The notes under the pieces are model-generated. The model worked only from the letters and a program-made list of their open reading frames with translations. It had not been told where the DNA came from and ran no database searches. A stretch of 64,000 bases of DNA from Paraburkholderia sediminicola (lineage in GTDB: Bacteria; Pseudomonadota; Gammaproteobacteria; Burkholderiales; Burkholderiaceae). A program made the translations under genes and the position numbers. This document shows positions 9,232 to 19,654 of the stretch, one piece after another; position 1 is the first letter of the stretch; every line of letters starts with the position of its first letter. The DNA is taken from contig NZ_CADIKC010000003.1 of NCBI RefSeq assembly GCF_902859805.1, positions 620,001 to 684,000 of the forward strand. Reading direction: 5' to 3'.

Positions 9232-10513
9232 GCCGCCTGAAAAGTCTGCTGTGCCGGCAGTCAAGCCGCGCCCGATGTTGCGCGGGTTCGCGCCGTGGCT
9301 CGCGCTCGTGCTGTTCCTCGCCGTGCCGCCCTTTGTCTGGCCGCAAAGCTGGTTGCTCGCCTATCTCGCGCAAACCGCGACGATGATCGTATTCGCGCTC
9401 TCGTACAACCTGTTGCTCGGCGAAACGGGTTTGCTGTCTTTCGGACATGCCGCTTATTCCGGCCTCGGCGCACTCATTGCGGCGCAAGTGTTCAATCGCA
9501 TCGGTGTGCCGTTGGTGCTGTTGCCGTTGATCGGCGGCATCGGCGGCGCGCTGTGCGGCGTGCTGTTCGGTTTCGTGTCGACGCGGCGCGCCGGGACGGC
9601 CTTCGCGATGATTACGCTCGGCATCGGCGAACTCGTCGCCGCAGCCGCGTGGACGCTGCCCGACTGGTTCGGCGGCGAGGCCGGCGTGCCGATCGATCGC
9701 ACGGCCGGACCGATGCTCGCAAGCTGGAGTTTCGGCCCGGCGCGCGAGGCGTATGCGCTGATCGCGCTGTGGTGCGTGCTGGCGAGCGTGGCGATGTTCG
9801 GGTTGTCGCGCACGCCGTTTATGCGGCTCGCCAACGCCGTGCGCGACAACCCGGCGCGCGCGGCCGCGATCGGCTGCTATCCGCGCCGCATCCGCTATGG
9901 CGTCGTGGTGATGTCGGCATTTTTTGCGGGTATCGCAGGCACCTTGGGGCTGATCAATGTCGAACTCGTGTCGACGGAAAGCGTCGGCATGATGCGCTCG
10001 GGCGCTGTGCTGATCGCGACCGTGATCGGCGGCACAGGCGCGTTTTTCGGGCCGATCGCGGGCGCGATTGTCCTGACGTTTTTCAGCGTTGCGGCGGCGA
10101 GCGTGACGCGGGCCTGGCTGTTCTATCTGGGCCTGTTCTTCATCGTGATCGTGGTGGCGTCGCCGGATGGACTGGCGGGCTTCATGCAACGGCACGCGGC
10201 ACGCGTCGCTGCTTACGGCTGGCGTGTGTGCGGCAAGGCGTACCTATGGGGCGCGGCCTCGGCGATGCTCTGGACGCTGGCCGTCGTGCTTGCGGTGCAG
10301 TGGGCTTATGCCGTGCAATTCGGCGCGGGCGATGGCGCGGCGTTCAGTGTTATCGGCCTGCCGCTGGAGCCGGCCTCGCCGCATCTCTGGCTCGGCGTCG
10401 TGGTGGTTATGCTGGCCGCGCCAGGCGCACTCTCCGCGCACTATGCGCTTCGTGCACAAGCACGTCTTGCCGTGCGCGCCGGCGCCACGCCGATCACCGG
10501 AGACGCGCCATGA
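9224..10513 (+). CDS. livM: LivM-family ABC permease with a C-terminal membrane extension
   Basis: A 429-residue permease; the ATG at 9224 overlaps the livH stop. TATMIVFALSYNLLLGETGLLSFGHAAYSGLGA is the LivM core, and GMMRSGAVLIATVIGGTGAFFGPIAGA is the coupling loop. LivM proteins usually end soon after the PDGLAGF-type motif, seen here near residue 317. This one continues for about 105 residues with two more hydrophobic segments (YLWGAASAMLWTLAVVLAVQ and HLWLGVVVVMLAAPGALSAH). The stop overlaps the livG start (ATGA). Confidence 0.9.
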   Translation: MREPPEKSAVPAVKPRPMLRGFAPWLALVLFLAVPPFVWPQSWLLAYLAQTATMIVFALSYNLLLGETGLLSFGHAAYSGLGALIAAQVFNRIGVPLVLLPLIGGIGGALCGVLFGFVSTRRAGTAFAMITLGIGELVAAAAWTLPDWFGGEAGVPIDRTAGPMLASWSFGPAREAYALIALWCVLASVAMFGLSRTPFMRLANAVRDNPARAAAIGCYPRRIRYGVVVMSAFFAGIAGTLGLINVELVSTESVGMMRSGAVLIATVIGGTGAFFGPIAGAIVLTFFSVAAASVTRAWLFYLGLFFIVIVVASPDGLAGFMQRHAARVAAYGWRVCGKAYLWGAASAMLWTLAVVLAVQWAYAVQFGAGDGAAFSVIGLPLEPASPHLWLGVVVVMLAAPGALSAHYALRAQARLAVRAGATPITGDAP

Positions 10514-11262
10514 TCCCGGCGCTCGCGGTCTACGGTGTCGAAAAACGCATCGGCGCCACGCGGATTCTGCGCGGCGTCGATCTTGCGATCGAGCCTGGCG
10601 AGCGCCATGCATTGATCGGTCCGAACGGCGCGGGCAAGTCGACCTTGTTCAATCTGATTGCCGGCGGCGCGCGCCCGAACGCCGGGCGCATCGATCTGTT
10701 CGGTGCGGAGATCACGCGCCTCGCGCCGGCCGCCATCACGCGCCGCGGCCTCGCGCGCAGCTTCCAGACAACCAGCGTGTTCGCACGCCTGAGCGTATTC
10801 GACAACCTGCGCTGCGCGGCCATGCTGGCCGAGCGCGATCGCACGCGCTGGTGGCAGCGTTTCAGCGGCTCAAACACGGTCGATGAGCGCGCCGAGCAGG
10901 TGCTCGCAGCCGTGGGGCTGGACGCACGCAGACATATCCAGGCCGGCACCCTCAGCTATGCCGAGCAACGCGCGCTCGACCTCGGCCTTGCGCTCGCGGG
11001 CGGCGCGCATACCTTGCTGCTCGATGAGCCGACTGCCGGCATGAATCGAGCCGAAGCGGCGCGCGCCATCGAACTGATTCGCGCGACCACCGCCGGCCGT
11101 ACGTTACTGATGGTCGAGCACGACATGGACGCCGTGTTTGCACTTGCCGACCGTGTTTCGGTGCTGGTGCAAGGCCGGATCATCGCGACCGGCACGCCGG
11201 CGGCGATTCGCGCGGATGCGGCCGTACGCGCCGCCTATCTTGGCGACAGCGTCCGCGCATGA
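10510..11262 (+). CDS. livG: ABC transporter ATP-binding protein (LivG family)
   Basis: A 250-residue ATPase. Walker A is GPNGAGKST, the signature is LSYAEQR in place of the more usual LSYGQQR, Walker B is TLLLDEP, and the switch histidine is in MVEHDMD. ATG at 10510 overlaps the livM stop, and its own stop overlaps livF by 4 bases. With LivF it energises the LivHM pore. All catalytic motifs are intact, in contrast to its partner LivF. Confidence 0.92.
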   Translation: MIPALAVYGVEKRIGATRILRGVDLAIEPGERHALIGPNGAGKSTLFNLIAGGARPNAGRIDLFGAEITRLAPAAITRRGLARSFQTTSVFARLSVFDNLRCAAMLAERDRTRWWQRFSGSNTVDERAEQVLAAVGLDARRHIQAGTLSYAEQRALDLGLALAGGAHTLLLDEPTAGMNRAEAARAIELIRATTAGRTLLMVEHDMDAVFALADRVSVLVQGRIIATGTPAAIRADAAVRAAYLGDSVRA

Positions 11263-11972
11263 CCACCTTGCTCGACATTCAACAACTGAACGCCTGGTAC
11301 GGCGCGAGCCAGGCCCTGCACGGCGTCAACTTGCAGATCGACGCCGGTGAAGTCGTCGCGCTGGTCGGCCGCAACGGCTCAGGACGCTCGACGCTCGCGC
11401 GCGCGATCATGGGCCTCGTGCGCAGCGAGGGCGAGTTGCGTTTTGCCGGCCAGGCGCTCGGCGGGTTGCGCACCTTCGAGATCGCCCGCCTGGGACTCGG
11501 TTACGTGCCTGAGCATCGCGACGTGTTTCCGACGCTGAGCGTCCACGAGAACTTGCAACTCGGGGTGGCGCCGCACACGCGCGGCCGTGCACCGCGCTTT
11601 ACCTTCGACGACGCCTATGAACTGTTCCCCGTCCTGCGCGAACGAAGGCGCACGCGTGCCGGCGTGTTATCGGGCGGCGAACAGCAGATGCTGACGCTCG
11701 CCCGGGCACTGCTCGGCGACCCCGACCTGCTGGTCATCGATGAACCCGGCGAAGGGCTGGCCAGCCTCGTGATGGGGCAGGTCGCGCGGTGCTTGCGGAC
11801 GCTGCGTGATCGTGGCGTGGCGATGCTGCTGATCGAACAGCGGCTCGTCATCGCGCAAGACATCGCCAGCAGGGTCGCGGTGATGGGGCACGGCGAAATT
11901 GTCTTCGATGATGCGCTCGCGTCGTTTGTGAAGCGGCCGGACGTGATGCAGGAATGGCTCGGCGTGGGCTAG
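11259..11972 (+). CDS. livF: ABC transporter ATP-binding protein (LivF family) with Walker A Lys-to-Arg change
   Basis: A 237-residue ATPase of the LivF type. The Walker A loop reads GRNGSGRST: the nucleotide-binding lysine, nearly invariant in ABC proteins, is arginine (codon CGC within 11341-11400). The signature LSGGEQQ, Walker B LLVIDEP and a downstream GEGLA motif are retained, though the common TEGLAP is altered. The reading frame is intact and overlaps livG. The protein may bind ATP poorly and leave LivG as the main active site; this is inference. Confidence 0.9.
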   Translation: MTTLLDIQQLNAWYGASQALHGVNLQIDAGEVVALVGRNGSGRSTLARAIMGLVRSEGELRFAGQALGGLRTFEIARLGLGYVPEHRDVFPTLSVHENLQLGVAPHTRGRAPRFTFDDAYELFPVLRERRRTRAGVLSGGEQQMLTLARALLGDPDLLVIDEPGEGLASLVMGQVARCLRTLRDRGVAMLLIEQRLVIAQDIASRVAVMGHGEIVFDDALASFVKRPDVMQEWLGVG

Positions 11973-12499
11973 CCGCGATGTGTGGCGGAGTCGCACGTAG
12001 CCGTTAGTTCACCGGCGTCACTTTGCACGTTGCGCAAACGAGCAGCTCACTCAAGGACAGCTCCGATAGGGCGCCCAAGCCTGGTTTCGCAAAGCCGAAC
12101 CTGAGCATCCCTGGCAGCCATCGCGCTGCAGTTTTATTGCAGCGCCGCATTCGAATTGGCGGCCATTTTGTTGTCCTGACATGCGCGTCACGCACTGCGC
12201 GATGTACGCGGCCCTCGTTCCACGCCCAAATCGCGCTTTGGATGCCGTTTGAATCCCGTTTGCGTACAGCGCGCTCAAGCCTGATGCGTGGGGCTTTCCC
12301 GTGACTTGTTGTAGCGATTCAAACGCTTGATCGTTTGGTGAGCGTCCTCCAGAAATCTTGTCGGCAGCGCGCTGACAAATCAAGACAATCAGGTCAAAGG
12401 CGCGCAACGGCGGCACGGTGTTTAAAGCCGGCGTATGTGCGACCGACCATGTCGTGCCGGACGCGCAAAAGACGCGCCGCGGCCTCAGGAGGAGACATC
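11973..12499. other. Non-coding gap before the lipoprotein gene
   Basis: No convincing gene lies in these 527 bases; short open frames lack coding bias. A small inverted repeat CAAACG-N6-CGTTTG is at 12320-12337. A strong ribosome-binding site, AGGAGGAG (around 12486-12494), belongs to the next gene. Confidence 0.6.
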
Positions 12500-14932
12500 A
12501 TGAAACGGACAGGCGCATTGGGCGAAACGTCGGCTGACGGCGCGCAGGCGGAGCCCGCGCTGCGACGGCTGCAAAGAATGTCGTTGCGTCGCGTGGCGCG
12601 CACGCCGCTCGGAGAAACGTGGCGCACGCGAGCCGGCGCAGGTGCCGCGCTGGTGACGGCTGCACTGCTGATGTCCGCGTGTGCCGACGCTAGCTCCACA
12701 ACCGGCGACGCCGCGTCCGCGCCGTCGACACAAACGAGCGCGGCAGCGAACGCGGTGAGCAATAACGACAGCCCGCTGACGGCAAAATCTCAACCGGGTG
12801 CTCTGGCACCCACTGCTGACGCCACGAACGGCGTCGCTACCGCATCGAGCGGCACCGCCGTTGCGAGCGCCGATCAACCTGCCTCCGCATTGCCCCCCTC
12901 GCTCGAACTTGCCAAGGCCAGGCAGCTCGCTGCCGAACAGCGCATCGCCGCACGCGTGCCAGCCGCGAGTGGCATGACAGAGAGGCGCAGCCGTTCGTTG
13001 ACGCTGCGTGATTCCGGCATCGACGGTTCGTTGATGTTCGCGCGCGACGTCGACTTTCGCGTGACTGGCGACATCGGCTTCATGATTCACGACATGGCGG
13101 CAACGCTGACTCCGGCGCGCGCCGGCCAGCCGATCGTGTTCGACGATCCGACCAGCGTGACGATCAACGTCCACCGCGGCGACGTCACGCTCGACAGCGC
13201 CAAGCTGACCGCGATTTTCAATCGCTACCTGTTCCAGTATCAGGGCTCGCCGCTGCGCAATATGCGAGTGGTGCCGCAAGACGGCGGCACCTTGCGCATC
13301 ACGGGCGAGATGCATCGCGATACGTGGGTGCCGATCGTGCTGGTCGGGTCGCTATCGATGCGCAACGCCGACGACCTCGTGTTCCATGCCGACCACGTCG
13401 AAGTGGCCGGCGTCGGCGCCGACAAGCTGATGCAGGCCGCGCACGTGAAGATGGCCGACCTGCTGAAGGTGGACACGCCGATCGCGCGTCTCGATGGCGA
13501 CGACGTCGTGATGCAGGTGGCCAAACTCACGCCACCGCCCGCGTTGCGCATGACCATCACGCAGATCAGCACCAGTGCAGCAGGTGTGCGTTTCACGCTC
13601 GACGACCGCACGGTGCAAAAGATCGAGTGGCCCGCGACGATGCCACCGCGCGGCATGCTGGTGCAGGGCGGCGACGTGAAGTTCATGCGTTCGATGCCGA
13701 TGAACATCGACATGGCGCTAACGCCGCTTGATACGAACGCACCGTTCGTGCTCGACCTGTACCACTACCGCGACCAGATGGCGGCCGGCTACTTCACCTT
13801 CGACGAAGCGGGTGCACTGGACGTGCACTTGCCGTCATATCCGACGCTAGCCAGCGCGTCGAAAGATGCGCCGACGCAGGTGGGCAGCGCGGGTGCGCGC
13901 TTTAACGACAGCTTCATTCGCGCGCAGCAGGCGTCGCTCGCGCAGGCGCGCCAGGTCTGGCAACACGTGCCGCAGACGTTGCGGACGGCATCCGTTGCAC
14001 GCGCGATCCCGGTTGGTACACGGGCGGCATTTGCCGGTCAGAGCATGGCGACACCCGGCTCCGCGATCAACGACGAGCGGCACTCGTCCGGACCCGCGCC
14101 ATTGATTCACGTCGAGAATGTGGACTTCTACGTATCGGGCCGAATCGGCTTTCATGTGCGTTCGCTGGATGCGCAGATGGTGCCGAAGAAGCCGGGTCAA
14201 CCGGTCGATCTCGACGATCCTGACCAGTACGACATTCGCATCATCGGTGGCGAAGTGGTCGAGCCGTGGCCTGCGATGGCGGCGTTGTTCAACGACTATC
14301 TGCTCGACTACGAGCCGCGTTCGCTGAACGATTTGCAGCTGAAGCCGGTGGATGGCAAGTTGGAAGTATCGGGCGGCATCAAATTGTGGAATCACTTTCC
14401 TGGTGTGTGGCTGCCGACGACGATGAGCGGCACGATCGTGGCTAAGGATGAGCGGCATCTTGTCTATGAGCCGACCTCGGTGAAGGTGCTGGGTGTGCCG
14501 CAGGCGGGGTTATTGAGGGCACTGGACATCCCGTTGGCGTCGTTGACGCCGTTTACGCGCAAGGGTGTCGCGTTGAAGGGGAACGAGCTTGTGTTCGATC
14601 AGTACACCGTGTTTCCGCCGCCCGTTTTGCAGGGGCGGCTGGCGAGCGCGACGGTGACCGACGAGGGGTTGGTGTTGAAGTTCAAGCGTGATGCTTCTAT
14701 CGCTGCTGCGAGGCCGCCTGTTGGGGCGGCGAAGAGTTTTGTCTGGATCGAGTCGGGTGATGTGAAGATGTTTAATTCGTTGGTCACGAATACCAGGACT
14801 TTTATTCGGGATAGTTCTAATCCTGGGGTTATGAGGTTTGATCTTTATGGATATAGGGGGGATGTTTCCAAGGGGACTGTGAGGATGGGGGGAGATGGGG
14901 GGTTGGATGTGGATCTGGCTGTTAGGAAATAG
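12500..14932 (+). CDS. Large predicted lipoprotein with an internally duplicated domain, function unknown
   Basis: 810 residues from an ATG preceded by AGGAGGAG. A long basic N-region leads into AALVTAALLMSAC, a plausible lipobox with Cys61, then an Ala/Ser/Thr-rich linker to about residue 170. Two homologous domains follow (about 178-447 and 535-810). They share DVDFRVTGDIGF/NVDFYVSGRIGF, FNRYLFQY/FNDYLLDY, QGGDVKFM/ESGDVKMF and FVLDLYHYR/MRFDLYGYR. I do not recognise the family. Codon use changes over the last ~170 codons to T- and G-ending and AGG/GGG codons, just before the repeat island. Confidence 0.85.
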   Translation: MKRTGALGETSADGAQAEPALRRLQRMSLRRVARTPLGETWRTRAGAGAALVTAALLMSACADASSTTGDAASAPSTQTSAAANAVSNNDSPLTAKSQPGALAPTADATNGVATASSGTAVASADQPASALPPSLELAKARQLAAEQRIAARVPAASGMTERRSRSLTLRDSGIDGSLMFARDVDFRVTGDIGFMIHDMAATLTPARAGQPIVFDDPTSVTINVHRGDVTLDSAKLTAIFNRYLFQYQGSPLRNMRVVPQDGGTLRITGEMHRDTWVPIVLVGSLSMRNADDLVFHADHVEVAGVGADKLMQAAHVKMADLLKVDTPIARLDGDDVVMQVAKLTPPPALRMTITQISTSAAGVRFTLDDRTVQKIEWPATMPPRGMLVQGGDVKFMRSMPMNIDMALTPLDTNAPFVLDLYHYRDQMAAGYFTFDEAGALDVHLPSYPTLASASKDAPTQVGSAGARFNDSFIRAQQASLAQARQVWQHVPQTLRTASVARAIPVGTRAAFAGQSMATPGSAINDERHSSGPAPLIHVENVDFYVSGRIGFHVRSLDAQMVPKKPGQPVDLDDPDQYDIRIIGGEVVEPWPAMAALFNDYLLDYEPRSLNDLQLKPVDGKLEVSGGIKLWNHFPGVWLPTTMSGTIVAKDERHLVYEPTSVKVLGVPQAGLLRALDIPLASLTPFTRKGVALKGNELVFDQYTVFPPPVLQGRLASATVTDEGLVLKFKRDASIAAARPPVGAAKSFVWIESGDVKMFNSLVTNTRTFIRDSSNPGVMRFDLYGYRGDVSKGTVRMGGDGGLDVDLAVRK

Positions 14933-15287
14933 TTAAGGTTTTTGCCTTTTGCGGCGGCATTTGGCCGTGTTCCTGGGGCGTTGGCCTTTCCTTGATTTGT
15001 TAGTGGTTTATTAGCGTTCCCCCTGTGCGGGGGGGCACCTACTTTTCTTTGCCGGCTGCAAAGAAAAGTAGGCAAAAGAAAGCAGCTCAAACCGCTAATG
15101 CTAAGCGGGGACCGTGGTTTTTTACGGGTAGTGGTGCGACTGGAATCTGTGTTCGTGCACCTGCATGTGCTTGTGACAAGGGCGTCATACTTCCGGCGGC
15201 GCTGCGCGCGCCGAAGAGCCGTTCATAAAACCAATCGCTACGTTTTAACGCTCACGCCTCAGCAACGGGCCGTGGCTCGTCTTTGCT

Positions 15288-15398
15288 CCGCCACCGCCAC
15301 CGCCACCGCCACCGCCACCGCCACCGCCACCGCCACCGCCACCGCCACCGCCACCGCCACCGCCACCGCCACCGCCACCGCCACCGCCACCGCCACCG
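15288..15398 (+). repeat. Hexanucleotide array (CCGCCA), about 18.5 units
   Basis: About 111 bases of uninterrupted CCGCCA lie in the centre of island A. The complementary strand carries repeated GG pairs (TGGCGG), which could form G-quadruplex-like structures. Length is expected to vary between isolates. Every frame through it is open, giving low-complexity peptides that are unlikely to be real proteins. Confidence 0.97.
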
Positions 15399-15400
15399 CA

Positions 15401-15515
<115 letters not shown>

Positions 15516-15946
15516 TTGCGGGGCACCGACAAATCAGTCGAAGTGGGTTCCCGGGTGAATGGAGGAGCACGTCGCCGAGGCGAAGCCGACGGCCCCCGCT
15601 GTGCAAAAACGAAGCCCCTGGTTTCCCAGGCAGACCCATCCGCGACGCACGCAGTGCGGAGTGGGAGCTGATGACACCTTTGTCACTAGCGCGGAATGTG
15701 CGAGAGCACGGATTCCAGTCGCACCACTACCCGTAGCAGACAGCGGCGCCCACTTAGCATGAGCGGTTTGAGCCGCTTTCTTTTGCCTACTTTTCTTTGC
15801 GGCAAGCAAAGAAAAGTAGGTGCCCCCCCGCACAGGGGGAACGCTAATAGACCACTAACAAAACAAGGAAAGGCACGAAAGCCAGAACAAGGAAACCCCA
15901 AAGCCCCAAGAACACGGCCAAAAAAGCGCCCCGCAAGACAAAACCC

Positions 15947-16747
15947 TTAACTATCCTTATCAATAATCCACTCATGCGCAGGATCATTGCGAAAATGCCA
16001 CGTCCGCTGCCCCCCCGCCATAACATTCAAATAATAAGACTCATACCCATAGGGAACAACAACCGGATGATACCCACGCGGCACCATCACAACGTCGTGA
16101 TTCTCGACGGCCATCGACTCATCGATATCCCGCATATCCGTATACACACGCTGAAAAGCAAACCCTTGCGGCGGATCGAGCCGATGATAGTAAGTCTCTT
16201 CGAGCGAACTCTCGTGAGGCACATTATCCGTATCGTGCTTATGCGGCGGATAGCTTGAAGCATGCCCCCCAGGCGTGCGAACCTCAACCACAAGCAAAGA
16301 CTCCGCAAGGTCAGTCTGCGGAAGAATATCGCATACGTAGCGCGTATTCAGCCCCTTCCCGCGCGTGGAACGCTTCATCGTAGAAGGCTCGATCAACCTC
16401 GCCGGATACATGCCCTTGCCGGGCGCACTCGCCACACCAACCTCAGCATCGCGACACGCGCGGACCGTCGCCCGTACGCCAGGCGGCAAATACACCGCAT
16501 ACGGCGCGGAGTCCTCGAACACGCTATCGCGTGAACCCAGCGAACTCCATTTCGCATCAGCAGTTTCAATATCCACCGCGCCCGTCAGCACGACAACACA
16601 CACCTCGCGAGACGGCTCAAACACATGCACGACTTCGTCCGCGCCCAGCCGGTAAGCAGCAAATCCCACATACCGCCAGCACGCCGACTCAGGCGTCACC
16701 CGCGCGATTGTCTGGCCCTCGCGCTGCGCCTTGACCAATAAACTCAT
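15947..16747 (-). CDS. iolB: 5-deoxy-glucuronate isomerase
   Basis: A 266-residue cupin-type enzyme that converts 5-deoxy-glucuronate to 5-dehydro-2-deoxygluconate, the fourth step of myo-inositol breakdown. Typical IolB segments are present: PPHKHD followed by ESSLEETYYHR with the metal-binding His/Glu residues, then MVPRGYHPVVVPYGYESYYLNVMAG and the C-terminal HEW. It is the last gene of the leftward iolCDEB group and overlaps iolE by 4 bases. Its final ~100 codons shift strongly to T-ending codons next to island A. Confidence 0.96.
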   Translation of the reverse strand: MSLLVKAQREGQTIARVTPESACWRYVGFAAYRLGADEVVHVFEPSREVCVVVLTGAVDIETADAKWSSLGSRDSVFEDSAPYAVYLPPGVRATVRACRDAEVGVASAPGKGMYPARLIEPSTMKRSTRGKGLNTRYVCDILPQTDLAESLLVVEVRTPGGHASSYPPHKHDTDNVPHESSLEETYYHRLDPPQGFAFQRVYTDMRDIDESMAVENHDVVMVPRGYHPVVVPYGYESYYLNVMAGGQRTWHFRNDPAHEWIIDKDS

Positions 16748-17670
16748 GCTGCCTCCTGCTCAGTCCCGCCACCGGCGTCGAGCGGCGCATCGACCAGCGC
16801 TCGCAAGGTCCGGAATCCTTTTTGCGCATACTCGTACGATGGCGCCACCACCGGGTCCTGTTCCGCTTCAACCACCAGCCAGCCACGATAGCCATGCCGC
16901 TTCAATCGATCGATGATCGCCGGGAAGTTCACCGCGCCATCGCCCGGTACCGTGAACGCACCGGCGATTACGGCGTCGAGAAAACTCCAGTTGCGATTGC
17001 GCGCCAGTTTCATCACCGCGGGTCGAACGTCCTTGCAGTGGACGTGACACACGCGATCGATATGTTTGTCGAGCACCGCGAGCGGATCGCCACCGGCAAA
17101 TGTGATGTGTCCTGCGTCGAATAACAGGCCGACGGCGTCGCTCGTGCGCGACATCAGCTGATCGACGTCAGCCGGCGTTTCGACATACGCGCCCATGTGG
17201 TGATGGTACGCGAGGCGCACGCCGCGGCTTAGTGTGTAGCGCGCAAATTCATCGACGCGCGCCGCGTACGCGGCCCATTGCGCCTCGCTGAAAAAACGCG
17301 GGCGTTGGTACAGCGGTTGCGGTGCGCCCTGGATCGAATCGGCGACTTCGCCATAGACCATCGCCGTCGCGCCGTTCTGCGCGAGCAGCTCGAGATGCGG
17401 GCCGACGGAGGCGATTTCCTCTTCCACGCTGCGCCGCGCGAGTCGTCCGGAGTACCAGCCGGAGACCAAGGCCAGGTCGTATTGGGCAAGCAGCGTCTTC
17501 AGCGCCTGCGGTTCGCGCGGAAATTTGTTGCCGAGTTCGAAACCCTGGTAGCCGATCTGGCGCCCTTCGGTCAATGCAACTTCGAGCGGCGTCTCGCCAC
17601 CGAGCGAAGGCAGGTCGTCGTTCATCCACGATAAGGGGTTGATGCCGATACGTACGTCGAAAGCAGTCAT
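16744..17670 (-). CDS. iolE: Inosose dehydratase (myo-inosose-2 dehydratase)
   Basis: A 308-residue TIM-barrel protein of the AP-endonuclease-2/xylose-isomerase fold that dehydrates scyllo-inosose. GINPLSWMNDDLPSLGG at the start, AYHHHMGAYVETPADVD, LLFDAGHITFAGGDP and VHCKDVRP carry the metal-binding residues. The start at 17670 (MTAFDVRIGINPLSW) is the one giving the family N-terminus. The stop overlaps the iolB start. It lies 10 bases downstream of iolD. Confidence 0.96.
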   Translation of the reverse strand: MTAFDVRIGINPLSWMNDDLPSLGGETPLEVALTEGRQIGYQGFELGNKFPREPQALKTLLAQYDLALVSGWYSGRLARRSVEEEIASVGPHLELLAQNGATAMVYGEVADSIQGAPQPLYQRPRFFSEAQWAAYAARVDEFARYTLSRGVRLAYHHHMGAYVETPADVDQLMSRTSDAVGLLFDAGHITFAGGDPLAVLDKHIDRVCHVHCKDVRPAVMKLARNRNWSFLDAVIAGAFTVPGDGAVNFPAIIDRLKRHGYRGWLVVEAEQDPVVAPSYEYAQKGFRTLRALVDAPLDAGGGTEQEAA

Positions 17671-17680
17671 GCGGGCGTCC

Positions 17681-19650
<1,970 letters not shown>

Positions 19651-19654
<4 letters not shown>

